64,000 nucleotides of DNA from Mycobacterium sp. 1274761.0. Lineage in GTDB: Bacteria > Actinomycetota > Actinomycetes > Mycobacteriales > Mycobacteriaceae. The stretch is from assembly GCF_001668615.1 (NCBI RefSeq), contig NZ_LZMC01000102.1:1-64000 (forward strand), given 5' to 3'. Below are positions 48,919 through 57,359 of this stretch, in pieces. The notes below the pieces were generated by a model, which had not been told where the DNA came from, did no database searches, and was given only the letters and a program-made list of their open reading frames with translations. Position 1 is the stretch's first letter, and each line of letters starts with the position of its first letter. Made by a program: the position numbers and the translations under genes.

Positions 48919-50454
48919 ATGAGTGACACGGCGGAAACTCAAGCGGCCCAGCGTAAGTCGAGCCGCCGGATTCCGGGCTTCGCGCAACTGCAGCGGCTCG
49001 GTAAGAGCCTCATGCTGCCGATCGCCGTGCTGCCCGCCGCTGGCATCCTGCTGCGGCTCGGCCAGCCCGATCTATTGGGCAGGATCGAGGCACCGGTCAT
49101 CGGCCCGTTCTTCAAGGCGATGAGCGCCGCAGGCGATGCGCTGTTCTCCAACCTGCCCCTGCTGTTCGCCGTCGGCGTCGCGATCGGCTTCGCCAGAAAG
49201 GCCGACGGCTCCACCGCCCTCGCGGCCGTCGTCGGGTACCTGGTGGTGGAGGCCGTCTTCAAGACCATGTCGCCGATCGTCCTGGCGGGCCAGGTCGACA
49301 AGGCCGGCGACCAGGCCCAGATCAACTACAGCGTCTTCGCCGGCATCGTGGTGGGCCTGTTGACCGCATGGCTCTTCGACCGATACCACACCATCCAGCT
49401 GCCGTCCTATCTCGGATTCTTCGGTGGTCGGCGGTTCGTCCCGATCATCGTGTCAGTCGCCTGTCTGTTCCTGGCGTTCGCGATGAGCTACTTCTATCCG
49501 GTTTTCGACGCGGGGCTGACAGCGTTGGGCGAATTCATCGGCGGGGCCGGCGCCTTCGGGGCGTTCGTGTACGGCTTCGCCAACCGCATGCTGATTCCGT
49601 TCGGGCTGCATCACATCCCCAATTCCTACATCTGGTTCCTGTACGGCGATTACCAGCCCCCCGGCGGCCAGGCCGTCACCGGTGAGCTGACCCGGTTCGC
49701 CGCGGGAGATCCCACTGCAGGCATTTTCACGTCGGGCTTCTACCCGATACTGATGTTCGGCCTGCCCGCGGCCGCGCTGGCCATGATCCATGTGGCCGAC
49801 AAGAAGCAGAGGAAGATCGCGGTAGGCATCCTGGCCGCGGCGGCGTTGACGGCGTTCCTCACCGGCGTGACCGAGCCGCTGGAATTCGCGTTCATGTTCG
49901 TCGCGTTCCCGTTGTACGTCATCCACGCCCTGTTCGCCGGACTGTCCTTGGCTATCGCGTATCTGTTGGACATCCACCTCGGCTTCTCGTTCTCAGCGGG
50001 CTTGATCGATTTGCTCCTCTACGGCACCGCACCGGCCGCCAAGAACATCCCGCTGCTGATCGTCATGGGCGTGGTGTTCTTCGTCGTGTACTACCTGCTG
50101 TTCCGATTCGCGATCACCCGGTGGAATTTGAGGACGCCGGGGCGCGAGCCCGAGGATGAATTCGCCGCCGAAGAGCAAGCCAATCTGGGCGATGGCGTCG
50201 AGTCGCCTGCGGTGGCCACGGCTGAGAGCAGGGCCGAGAAGGTGATCGCAGCGTTCGGCGGCCGCGAGAACCTCGTGACGGTGGACGCGTGCATCACCAG
50301 GCTTCGTGTGGAGGTCAACGACAAGGACAAGGTGAGCGCGGCCGAGCTGAAGAGCCTCGGCGCCGCCGGGGTCGTCGACGTCGGCAACAGCGTTCAGGCG
50401 GTGTTCGGCACCGACGCCGAGGCGCTCAAGAACGACATCGTGGATAGGCTCTAG
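48919..50454 (+). CDS. nagE: PTS N-acetylglucosamine/glucose EIICB permease
   Basis: This 511-residue permease has an EIIC domain with about ten hydrophobic segments (residues ~30-400; GKSLMLPIAVLPAAGILLRLG, the substrate-loop FGLHHIPNSYIW, ...GVTEPLEFAFMF). A charged linker leads to an EIIB domain (~435-511) with the phosphorylated Cys in VDACITRLRV. There is no EIIA domain in the chain; that function is the divergent gene at 48336. With NagA and NagB alongside, N-acetylglucosamine is the likely substrate. It ends in CTAG, shared with the convergent VOC stop. Confidence 0.93.
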   Translation: MSDTAETQAAQRKSSRRIPGFAQLQRLGKSLMLPIAVLPAAGILLRLGQPDLLGRIEAPVIGPFFKAMSAAGDALFSNLPLLFAVGVAIGFARKADGSTALAAVVGYLVVEAVFKTMSPIVLAGQVDKAGDQAQINYSVFAGIVVGLLTAWLFDRYHTIQLPSYLGFFGGRRFVPIIVSVACLFLAFAMSYFYPVFDAGLTALGEFIGGAGAFGAFVYGFANRMLIPFGLHHIPNSYIWFLYGDYQPPGGQAVTGELTRFAAGDPTAGIFTSGFYPILMFGLPAAALAMIHVADKKQRKIAVGILAAAALTAFLTGVTEPLEFAFMFVAFPLYVIHALFAGLSLAIAYLLDIHLGFSFSAGLIDLLLYGTAPAAKNIPLLIVMGVVFFVVYYLLFRFAITRWNLRTPGREPEDEFAAEEQANLGDGVESPAVATAESRAEKVIAAFGGRENLVTVDACITRLRVEVNDKDKVSAAELKSLGAAGVVDVGNSVQAVFGTDAEALKNDIVDRL

Positions 50455-50882
50455 AGCACCGCGAACAGCTCCAGCTGGATGTTGTCCGGATCGCGGAAAA
50501 CCACTGTGGCATAAGGGAACGGCTCATTTCCGGTTCTGATGCCCGAGTGCTCGATGCCGAGCTCGTCGAGCCACCCCGTCCACGCCTCGAGCTGGTCGCC
50601 GCCCGCCACGTTGAAGCCCACGTGGTCCAGGCCGGTGTGAGCCTCGTCGAAACGTTCGCCCCGGTTTCCGGTGTTGGTGTGCAGGCCGATGGCCAGCCCT
50701 GAACGGGGTTCGAGGAGCAATACCCCGTAGCCGCTGTCCTCCCGTTCGTAATGCGGGAACGTCATCGGCACCCGCTCGGCGCGGAACACCTTTTGATACC
50801 AAGCCACGCTGGCCTCGATGTCGCACACGGTCACAGATAAATGATGGATCCCAGTAATCGCTGGGGCGGTTGTCGCGGCCAC
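50451..50882 (-). CDS. VOC-family (glyoxalase-like) protein
   Basis: This 143-residue VOC protein has GIHHLSVTVCDIEASVAWYQKVF as the first module start and FDEAHTGLDHVGFNVAGGDQLEAW as the second, ending with FRDPDNIQLELF. His and Glu ligands at HHLSV, DHVGF and LELF fit a metal-dependent member. I chose the GTG at 50882; upstream sequence is the antisense of the nitroreductase. The stop overlaps nagE's stop in the palindromic CTAG. It is divergent from the DDN-type gene with 15 bp between start codons. Confidence 0.85.
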   Translation of the reverse strand: MAATTAPAITGIHHLSVTVCDIEASVAWYQKVFRAERVPMTFPHYEREDSGYGVLLLEPRSGLAIGLHTNTGNRGERFDEAHTGLDHVGFNVAGGDQLEAWTGWLDELGIEHSGIRTGNEPFPYATVVFRDPDNIQLELFAVL

Positions 50883-50897
50883 GTGCAAGATGGTGCC

Positions 50898-51404
50898 ATG
50901 ACTAACGACTCGGCGGCAGCCATCAGAAAAGAGCGGCGCGACTGGATGGTTAGGCACCGTGACGCGTACCTGCAGTCCGGTGGCACCCAGGGCCATGTCA
51001 TGGACATTTCCGACATCGGCGGACATCCGTTCACCACGCACTGCCTGATCCGGGTGCGCGGCCGTAAGTCGGGCAAGACGCGGATTGTCCCGCTCATCTA
51101 CGGCGACATCGGTGGCGAGGTCGTGATCGTTGCGTCGAAAGGCGGCGCCGACCAACACCCCGACTGGTATTTCAACCTCCGCGAGAGCGAGCGCGTCGAC
51201 GTCCAGATCGCGACCCAGGCGTTTCGGGCGACCTGGCGTGAGCCCAAAGATGAAGAGCGTCACCGTATCTGGGACTTCATGGTATCTGTGTACCCCCCGT
51301 ATCTCTCATATCAGCGGTCGACGTCCCGGCACATCCCCGTCGTCATGCTCGAGCCCGCCGAAACCATCGATGTGTTCTCTGAGGCCGACCTTCAGTCCTC
51401 GTAG
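50898..51404 (+). CDS. deazaflavin (F420)-dependent nitroreductase family protein
   Basis: This 168-residue protein of the DDN family has a split barrel with the signature RVRGRKSGKTRIVPLIYGDIGGEVVIVASKGGADQHP (about residues 55-90), followed by WYFNLRESERVDVQI and FRATWREP. Relatives in mycobacteria bind F420 and reduce quinones or nitro compounds. The longer-than-usual N-terminus (AAAIRKERRDWMVRHRDAYLQSG) precedes the barrel. Its 3' end overlaps a minus-strand gene relic. Confidence 0.9.
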   Translation: MTNDSAAAIRKERRDWMVRHRDAYLQSGGTQGHVMDISDIGGHPFTTHCLIRVRGRKSGKTRIVPLIYGDIGGEVVIVASKGGADQHPDWYFNLRESERVDVQIATQAFRATWREPKDEERHRIWDFMVSVYPPYLSYQRSTSRHIPVVMLEPAETIDVFSEADLQSS

Positions 51405-51546
51405 AAGAGCTCGACGCGCGGGGTTTCGCCGTTGGGCCCATCGGGGAGTCGTATTCGACCACAAAGCACGTCGGGTTGCTGTGCGTTTCGAACAGCTGCG
51501 TCTCGTCGGCGAGGATGGACGGCAGCCGCTTGGGGTCGGCGATGAT
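51392..51546 (-). pseudogene. 3' relic of an unidentified gene
   Basis: Directly after the TetR stop on the minus strand, the sequence encodes ADPKRLPSILADETQLFE and THSNPTCFVVEYDSP. One base shift near 51440-51444 leads to DGPNGETPRVELFYED and a stop at 51392. The amino-acid composition and reading-frame switch look like a decayed coding tail rather than noncoding DNA. I do not recognise the family. It overlaps the end of the DDN-type gene by 13 nt. Confidence 0.45.
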
Positions 51547-52104
51547 TCACGGCGACGGGTCGGTGAGATAGTGCGTGAGAACCGGTTTGAGCCAGCGAGC
51601 GAGCGTCTTGTCATCCATGTCCACAAGCGGCGGAATTCCGATGATGTAGCGCGCCACGGCTATTCCCAACAACTGGGCACCGATGAGCGCGGCCCGTTCA
51701 GTCGGCCGGTCGACCGCGACCTCGGCCAGGGCGGGCGCCACCTGGCGGGTGAAGACGTCGAGCAGCGCATCGGCGGCCGCCTGGCTCGACGCCGCGGCGC
51801 GCAGCAACGGGAGGAATGGCCCCTCGGGCCCCCACACCTCGACGAAAAGGGGCAACAAGACATCCGCGACATCGCTGGGCGCCACCCCGGACAGATCGGG
51901 CGGTGAGATGTCGAGACGCGACACGGCGCCGAAGAGTCCGTCCTTGTTCCCGAAGTAGTGCATGACAAGCGCGGGATCGACCCCGGCGGCCGAGGCGACC
52001 GATCTTATCGTCGTTTTCTCGAAGCCGCTCTGGCCGAACTGCACACGCGCCGCAGCCAAGATGGCGGCCCTTGTCGCTGCAGCGTCCCGGGTTCTCGAAG
52101 CCAT
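51547..52104 (-). CDS. TetR-family transcriptional regulator
   Basis: This 185-residue TetR has RAAILAAARVQFGQSGFEKTTIRSVASAAGVDPALVMHYFGNKDGLF as the DNA-binding domain (residues ~12-58) and a TetR_C-type helical ligand domain. I chose ATG 52104 because TACACT (52111-52116 on the opposite strand) ends exactly 6 nt upstream, giving a leaderless mRNA; the open frame to 52134 crosses that promoter. Two TTCAAC-N4-GTTGAM palindromes lie between it and the divergent 52191 gene, so it probably represses itself and the 52191-52606 pair. Confidence 0.88.
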   Translation of the reverse strand: MASRTRDAAATRAAILAAARVQFGQSGFEKTTIRSVASAAGVDPALVMHYFGNKDGLFGAVSRLDISPPDLSGVAPSDVADVLLPLFVEVWGPEGPFLPLLRAAASSQAAADALLDVFTRQVAPALAEVAVDRPTERAALIGAQLLGIAVARYIIGIPPLVDMDDKTLARWLKPVLTHYLTDPSP

Positions 52105-52117
52105 GGCGCCAGTGTAT

Positions 52118-52131
52118 TCAACAATTGTTGA
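52118..52131. promoter_or_regulatory. TetR-type operator 1
   Basis: TCAACAATTGTTGA is a perfect 14-bp palindrome; with the preceding T it reads TTCAAC-AATT-GTTGA. It overlaps the -35 box TTGACA (52128-52133) of the 52191 gene. It also lies just behind the -10 box of the divergent TetR gene. Confidence 0.7.
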
Positions 52132-52156
52132 CAACTTCGATGGTGAGGCCTACCTT
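52128..52156 (+). promoter_or_regulatory. strong SigA-type promoter for the 52191 gene
   Basis: TTGACA (52128-52133), a 17-bp spacer and TACCTT (52151-52156) match the housekeeping promoter consensus well. The start of transcription would be about 52163, inside operator 2. Confidence 0.65.
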
Positions 52157-52182
52157 CAGTTCAACACGCGTTGAACTGAAGG
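52153..52182. promoter_or_regulatory. TetR-type operator 2 / 13-bp-arm hairpin over the ribosome site
   Basis: The arms CCTTCAGTTCAAC and GTTGAACTGAAGG are perfect inverted complements around ACGC. The inner TTCAACACGCGTTGAA repeats operator 1's half-sites. The right arm ends in GAAGG, which is part of the GAAGGAGG ribosome site for the ATG at 52191, so the RNA hairpin could also limit translation. Confidence 0.7.
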
Positions 52183-52190
52183 AGGACGCG

Positions 52191-52622
52191 ATGGCCGTAA
52201 CCGCTATCCAAATAGGGCTGCACCCCGACGCCGTCGATTACGAATCGGCCGAGTTTTCGCAGTTCAGCGGCTTGACCAAAGCCGGCTTGACCCAAGCGAA
52301 CAGCGCCAACGTCGCCGGCTTGCGGGCGGCCGGCTACGAGGTCGACAACTGCCTGATCGACACCGGCGAGGCGGGTGCGACGAAGGCGCGCGACTGGCTG
52401 TCGGCCAAGCGCTACGACGCAGTGCTGATCGGCGCCGGAATCCGCCTGGTCGCAAGCAACACGCTGCTGTTCGAGGCGATCGTGAACGCCGCACACACCG
52501 CCTATCCGGACTGCCGCTTCGTCTTCAACTACTCGGCCACCTCGACGCCCGGCGACATACGCCGGTGGTTTCCGGACCCGACCGACGTAACGCCGGAGCA
52601 TAGCCATGGTCGCCTCATATAG
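52191..52622 (+). CDS. hypothetical protein upstream of FAD monooxygenase
   Basis: This 143-residue protein starts MAVTAIQIGLHPDAVDY with GAAGGAGG 6 nt upstream. It appears to have a Rossmann-like alpha/beta pattern (GLRAAGYEVDNCLID, WLSAKRYDAVLIGAGIRLV, ANTLLFEAIVNAAH-like segment, CRFVFNYSA). I know the type as an uncharacterised mycobacterial family but cannot name a function. It overlaps the FAD monooxygenase start by 17 nt and is under the strong promoter and two operators described, so it is probably induced together with the monooxygenase by a TetR ligand. Confidence 0.75.
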   Translation: MAVTAIQIGLHPDAVDYESAEFSQFSGLTKAGLTQANSANVAGLRAAGYEVDNCLIDTGEAGATKARDWLSAKRYDAVLIGAGIRLVASNTLLFEAIVNAAHTAYPDCRFVFNYSATSTPGDIRRWFPDPTDVTPEHSHGRLI

Positions 52623-54105
52623 CGCAGACGTCGTGGTCGTCGGGGCCGGTCCCGCCGGGTTGGCCGCAGCAGGCGATTTGGCGCGGACCGGCCGGTCGGT
52701 TGTCGTGCTCGAACGTCGGGCCGAAATCAACCCCGCCAGCCGCGCGTTCGCCCTGATGGCCAGGACGCTGGAACTGCTGGACGCTCGCGGGTTGGCCGAT
52801 GATGTCCTGGCCCAGGCTCATCCGTCCGCCGGTGTCTCCATCTTCGCGGGTGCGCGGATCGATCTCTCACATCTGCGTTCGGCATATCGATTCGTCGCGA
52901 TCGCCCCCCAGACGGTCGTCGATCGCACGCTGGCGCACTACGCCGCCATGCAGGGTGCCCAGGTTCATCGTGGCATGGAAGTAGTTGCCCTCGAACAGGA
53001 TGCCGACGGCGTTACGATCACCGCACGCCCGAAAGACGAGGACGATCCGCGGCACCGGCAGATATGGCGGGCGCACTACGTGATCGGGGCCGACGGGGCA
53101 CACAGCACCGTGCGGAACCTCGTCGGCGCGGAGTTCCCCGGAAAGACGATCCTGTCCTCTGTGGTGCTGGCTGACGTTGAGCTCGCATACGGTCCCGCCA
53201 CCGGCGAATTGACTCTGGGCAGTACACGAGACGCGTTCGGTTTTCTGGCACCGTACGACCGCGGTGACGAGAACGGCGCCTGGTACCGAGCGATGGTGTG
53301 GGACAGACGGCATCAGGTGCCGGACTCCGAGCCTGCCTCTCCCGGCGAGGTGATCGACGTGCTACACCGTGCGGTGAGTCGTGACCTCGCGGTCCGTCAG
53401 GTCGGCTGGCTGTCCAGGTTCCACTGCGACGAGCGTCAAGTCGGCTCTTACCGGCACGGTCGTGTGTTCCTCGCGGGCGACGCCGCGCATGTGCATTCGC
53501 CCATGGGCGGGCAGGGCATGAACACCGGGATACAGGACGCGGTCAATCTCGCGTGGAAGCTCGATGTGGTGCTCGCAGGCGCGCCCGACGACGTCCTCGA
53601 CACATATCACGACGAACGTCATCCGATCGGAAGACGGGTATTGCGGCAGTCGGGGCTGATGGCACGTGGGGTCACATTACATCCTCGGCTCGCCCGCGGC
53701 ATACGAAACCTCCTGGCGCCGAGGCTACTTCGCACGCCGCCGGTACGCGACATAGTTGCCGGCAGTTTTGCGGGCACCACACTGCGCTACGCACGTCGAC
53801 ATTCGCAGCATCCGCTCGTCGGCACCGCGGCGACGGAGATCCCGCTGGTGCAGGGCCGGTTAACGCATCTACAGCGCTCCGCTGGGTTCGTGCTCATTCG
53901 CGAACGCGGACAGACACCGGTCGAACTCTGCGGTCTTGTCGAAGCCGAACGCCTCGACGCCGGGCCCGCGCTCCTCGTCCGACCCGACGGCTATGTCGCG
54001 TGGGCGGGCAACTCCTGCCACCGCACAGCCGTGGCGTCGGCGCTCAGTCGGTGGACTGGAGTCAGTTCGCGGGAAGAAACATCACCGCTACGACGGCTGC
54101 GATAA
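52606..54105 (+). CDS. FAD-dependent aromatic-ring-hydroxylase-type monooxygenase
   Basis: This 499-residue class A flavoprotein monooxygenase has the dinucleotide motif G13-A-G-P-A-G18, the DG-type fingerprint VIGADGAHSTVRNL and the FAD/GD motif VFLAGDAAHVHSPMGGQGMN. A C-terminal thioredoxin-like domain (LIRERGQTPVELCGL...LLVRPDGYVAWAG) is as in phenol and rifampicin-type hydroxylases. The ATG lies inside the end of the 52191 gene. It may hydroxylate an aromatic compound or inactivate an antibiotic; RIF/TetX-like resistance is possible in this fold. It overlaps the convergent MFS gene by 44 nt. Confidence 0.9.
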   Translation: MVASYSADVVVVGAGPAGLAAAGDLARTGRSVVVLERRAEINPASRAFALMARTLELLDARGLADDVLAQAHPSAGVSIFAGARIDLSHLRSAYRFVAIAPQTVVDRTLAHYAAMQGAQVHRGMEVVALEQDADGVTITARPKDEDDPRHRQIWRAHYVIGADGAHSTVRNLVGAEFPGKTILSSVVLADVELAYGPATGELTLGSTRDAFGFLAPYDRGDENGAWYRAMVWDRRHQVPDSEPASPGEVIDVLHRAVSRDLAVRQVGWLSRFHCDERQVGSYRHGRVFLAGDAAHVHSPMGGQGMNTGIQDAVNLAWKLDVVLAGAPDDVLDTYHDERHPIGRRVLRQSGLMARGVTLHPRLARGIRNLLAPRLLRTPPVRDIVAGSFAGTTLRYARRHSQHPLVGTAATEIPLVQGRLTHLQRSAGFVLIRERGQTPVELCGLVEAERLDAGPALLVRPDGYVAWAGNSCHRTAVASALSRWTGVSSREETSPLRRLR

Positions 54106-55282
54106 GGGCTAGACCCACGATGGTGCCTGCCACAGCGGGCCAGCCGTAGCCTTCATAGGCCACTCCGCCGAACCACCCGCACAGGCTGGAGCCGCCGTAG
54201 TAAAACAGGTTGTACAGCGAGGAAGCCTGCGCCTTGCCCACCGGCGCGGACCGGGCCGTCCAGCCGGACGCTACCGAATGGGCGCCGAAGAAGCCTGCGG
54301 TGGCGATCAACAGTCCTCCGAGTACCACGAATACGTTGGTGATCAACGTGATCGCGACGCCCGCGGCCATGATCGCTGTCGACGCCAGCAGCACGGGTTT
54401 GCGGCCGAACCGCGTGGCTTCCGCGCCGGCGCGCGACGACGCCCACGTCCCGGCTAGGTAGGCCACGAACATGAGGCTCACGACGAACGGTGACAGACCG
54501 AACGGTGGGCCGGTCAGCCGGAAGCCCAGGAAGTTATACAGCGCGACGAAGCCACCCATCAGCAAGAAGCCTTGCGTAAAAAGCACGAGCTGGCGCGGTG
54601 AGCGCAGGTTGACGAGCAACCGAATCGCCAGGCTCTCTTCAGGTTTGGCGCCGGAGCGATTCGACGGGACGAAGCCGTGGGGTTGCGGCGCGAGCTTGAC
54701 GAAGCTCAGCGCGGCGAGCCCGCACAGCGCCGCGACGGTGAACATGTCGGCTCGCCATCCGGCGACCTCTGCCACCGGGCTGGCCACCAGGCGACCAATG
54801 AGACCTCCAATGGTCGTACCGGCGACGAACGTGCCCGCGGCCCGTGCCGCGTGCGCGGGGTCGATCTCCTCGGTGAGATAGGCGATCGCGATGGCCGGCA
54901 CGCCGCCGATCACGAGACCCTCCAGAAAGCGGCCGGCGAGCAGCAACTCGAACGACGGCGCGAACGGGACGAGCAGCCCGATGGCCGTCGCCACCGTGAC
55001 CGAAAGCGATATCGCCCTGACACGGCCAATGCGGTCAGCGAGGGTGGACCATGGGATCACCCCGAGTGCCAAGCCCACGGTGGACGCCGAGATCGTCAGG
55101 GCCGCGGCCGCAGCACCGACGTGAAGGTCTGCACCAATCAGCGGCAGCACCGCCTGTGGCGAATAGAGCTGCGCGAACGTCGCGACCCCCGCGCAGAAGA
55201 GCGCGGCAAGCAGGCGGCCGTATGCGGCCGAACCGCGGGTATGGCCGGCCCACGCGGGCGGGGCAGACTGCTCGATGGTCAC
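54062..55282 (-). CDS. MFS transporter (12-TM, YnfM/arabinose-efflux-like)
   Basis: This 406-residue protein has twelve predicted hydrophobic segments, the first at about residues 22-45 (LLAALFCAGVATFAQLYSP). The loop between TM2 and TM3 has STLADRIGRVRAIS, the MFS signature G-x-x-x-D-R-x-G-R, and ARFGRKPVLL repeats it in the second half. It is likely a proton-driven exporter. It lies 56 bp downstream of the LysR gene on the same strand, and the LysR is its probable regulator. A 56-bp gap (55283-55338) has no gene. Confidence 0.9.
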   Translation of the reverse strand: MTIEQSAPPAWAGHTRGSAAYGRLLAALFCAGVATFAQLYSPQAVLPLIGADLHVGAAAAALTISASTVGLALGVIPWSTLADRIGRVRAISLSVTVATAIGLLVPFAPSFELLLAGRFLEGLVIGGVPAIAIAYLTEEIDPAHAARAAGTFVAGTTIGGLIGRLVASPVAEVAGWRADMFTVAALCGLAALSFVKLAPQPHGFVPSNRSGAKPEESLAIRLLVNLRSPRQLVLFTQGFLLMGGFVALYNFLGFRLTGPPFGLSPFVVSLMFVAYLAGTWASSRAGAEATRFGRKPVLLASTAIMAAGVAITLITNVFVVLGGLLIATAGFFGAHSVASGWTARSAPVGKAQASSLYNLFYYGGSSLCGWFGGVAYEGYGWPAVAGTIVGLALIAAVVAVMFLPAN

Positions 55283-55338
55283 CGCTACGACGCTAAGACC
55301 GCTCTTCTAATGTGTCCAATGCATGATGTTGGGGTGTT

Positions 55339-56220
55339 TTATGCGTGTCGTGCATCGCTGAGCAGGAAGGCCGCGAACCGATCGGCGGGCGGGGACAGGG
55401 TCCGGCTGCGGTCCCACACCAATCCCACTTCCCGCTTGGCACCGGCGTTAGACAATGGGACATGGACGGTCTTCGCTTGGCGGCCGTCACGCGGAACGGG
55501 GATGACGGCCACCCCGAAGCCGGCCGCGACCAGACCTTCGACGGTAGGGATCTCGGTGGCCTCGAACACGATGTCCGGACGGACCCCGTCGTCGGCCAGC
55601 AGTTGATCGGTGAGCTGACGCAGACCGGCTTGTTCGGCTAGTGCGATGAACGGCTCCCCCGCCGCCGCTGATAGACGCACCCTGGCCCGGTCTGCGAGGC
55701 GGTGACCGCGCGGTACGGCTAAGCACAATTGGTCGACATAGAGCCTGCGCCAGCCGATCCCCGCCATCGCGGGACGTGGCGCGGTGATCGCGACATCGGC
55801 CTGTCCGTCGAGTAGTCGACGTGTGATCTCACCAGCAGGACCCTGAAACAAGGAGAACCCGATGGCGGGTGCCGTTTCACGGAAACGTCGAAGCAATTCG
55901 GGCACATACCAATTCGCCAACGAGTGCAGAAAGGCGAACCGCACCTGCCCGTTGTCGGGGTCACGCAGAGCGGCGATGCGGTCGGTGGCGGTTTGCATTT
56001 CCGCGAGACTGCGCTTGGCGTGCTCCAGCATGATCTGGCCGTAGGCGTTGAGTCGGAGCCTGCGGTGGACTCGATCGAACAGCGGCGTACCGGCTTCGCG
56101 TTCGAAACGGGCGAGCGCCCGAGACAACGTCGGCTGGCTGACCGCCAGCTCGGTCGCGGCATCGGTGACGTGTTCGGTCTCAGCGAGCACGACGAACCAG
56201 CGCAGTTCCTCGAGGTTCAC
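55339..56220 (-). CDS. LysR-family transcriptional regulator
   Basis: This 293-residue LysR has the winged helix LRWFVVLAETEHVTDAATELAVSQPTLSRALARFE (~5-39), PLFDRVHRRLRLNAYGQIML, and the effector domain from about residue 90. The GTG at 56220 is supported by TATGGT exactly 6 nt upstream (leaderless); an ATG at 56244 is the alternative. The downstream MFS gene is on the same strand and probably its target. It is divergent from the micro-ORF and thioesterase across 96 bp. Confidence 0.9.
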   Translation of the reverse strand: MNLEELRWFVVLAETEHVTDAATELAVSQPTLSRALARFEREAGTPLFDRVHRRLRLNAYGQIMLEHAKRSLAEMQTATDRIAALRDPDNGQVRFAFLHSLANWYVPELLRRFRETAPAIGFSLFQGPAGEITRRLLDGQADVAITAPRPAMAGIGWRRLYVDQLCLAVPRGHRLADRARVRLSAAAGEPFIALAEQAGLRQLTDQLLADDGVRPDIVFEATEIPTVEGLVAAGFGVAVIPVPRDGRQAKTVHVPLSNAGAKREVGLVWDRSRTLSPPADRFAAFLLSDARHA

Positions 56221-56316
56221 GGTTCGACCATAACCAAACCGCATGAACTCTCCAGCGGTCCTTGCAATCCAAGCATGACGGCTGCTGACGGTGATCGCGT
56301 CGCTACACTTCACTGC

Positions 56317-56475
56317 ATGCTCGCGCGCCGGTTCCCCGATCTGGCCATGTGGATCGAGGGCGCCTACTACCAGGGGATCGACCAGATCGACGACACCGAG
56401 GCGCTGATCCGCTACTGGCAGGCCCTTACCAGCGAGCAGCGCAGCGAGAGTTTCCGACTTCGGCGCATCTGGTGA
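56317..56475 (+). CDS. 52-residue micro-protein upstream of TesB
   Basis: The ATG at 56317 has TACACT (56304-56309) 7 nt upstream, a good leaderless promoter. The protein (MLARRFPDLAMWIEGAYYQG...RLRRIW) is short, with acidic middle and basic ends. The stop overlaps the TesB GTG/ATG region, so it may be translationally coupled. A frame open to 56275 gives 66 residues. I recognise no family. It could be a real small protein or a leader peptide for the thioesterase. Confidence 0.5.
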   Translation: MLARRFPDLAMWIEGAYYQGIDQIDDTEALIRYWQALTSEQRSESFRLRRIW

Positions 56476-56477
56476 GC

Positions 56478-57359
56478 ATGCCCGACGATCTCGACGGCGC
56501 AATTCTGCGCGCGCTCGACAGCCTGCTGCGGTTGCTGCAGCCGGAGCCCTTGGGCCAGGACCGTTTTCGCGTGCACAGCGAGGCCAACCGGTTCGGGCGG
56601 GTCTTCGGCGGGCAGATGATCGCCCAGGCCATGCAGGCCGCGGCGGGCACCGTCGTCGACAAACCGCCGCATTCACTGCACGCGTACTTCGTGAAATCGG
56701 GCGACCCCGAGCATCCGCTCGACGTGTCGGTCGAGCGGGTCCGAGACGGCCGGTCGATGGCCGCACGCCGCGTCACCGTCACCCAGGCGACAGACACCTT
56801 GCTGATCGCAATGGTGTCGTTCCACGACAACCCGCTCGAGCCCGGCCTGGCCGGAGTCGCACCAGCCGGACCGCATCCCGAGCGGCTACCACGCCTGCAG
56901 GACTGGGTGGCCAGCGCGCCGCCCGACCTGATCGACCGGGCACGCACCTGGATCAGCAGGCCTCCCCCACTCGACATGCGCATCGCCGAGCCGACGTACT
57001 TCTTCGGCGGATCCAGCGCCGACGGACCGCGCTCACATTGGATGCGGTTGCCGCGCAGCATCGGTGACGATCCCGTGCTGCACAGCGTGCTCCTGGCATA
57101 CGCCAGCGACTACCTCCTGCTCGACATCGCCATGCGTTCGCACCCCGACGACGTCACCGTGGAGTCGTCGATGGCGTTCAGCCTCGACCACACCATCTGG
57201 TTGCACCGACCGGTGCGGTTCGAGCAATGGCACAGCCACACAGCCGAATTGGTGTCGATCTCGGGCCACCGCGGGCTGGTGCGCGGTGCGATCCACGACA
57301 TCGACGGCCACCTCGTGGCCAACACGACCCAGGAGGTGCTCATCCGTGCCAAGTCATGA
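56478..57359 (+). CDS. tesB: acyl-CoA thioesterase II
   Basis: This 293-residue double-hot-dog thioesterase has FRVHSEANRFGRVFGGQMIAQAMQAA in the first hot dog and HSLHAYFVKSGDPEHPLDVSVERVRDGRS, the TesB signature. The second hot dog has ASDYLLLDIAMRSHP, SMAFSLDHTIWLHRPVRFEQW and the ending GRGLVRG-like HRGLVRGAIHDIDGHLVAN. The usual catalytic Asp/Thr/Gln set is expected in this fold. The start is ATG 56478 (or GTG 56472 overlapping the micro-ORF stop). It releases free fatty acid and CoA from acyl-CoA. Confidence 0.92.
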   Translation: MPDDLDGAILRALDSLLRLLQPEPLGQDRFRVHSEANRFGRVFGGQMIAQAMQAAAGTVVDKPPHSLHAYFVKSGDPEHPLDVSVERVRDGRSMAARRVTVTQATDTLLIAMVSFHDNPLEPGLAGVAPAGPHPERLPRLQDWVASAPPDLIDRARTWISRPPPLDMRIAEPTYFFGGSSADGPRSHWMRLPRSIGDDPVLHSVLLAYASDYLLLDIAMRSHPDDVTVESSMAFSLDHTIWLHRPVRFEQWHSHTAELVSISGHRGLVRGAIHDIDGHLVANTTQEVLIRAKS

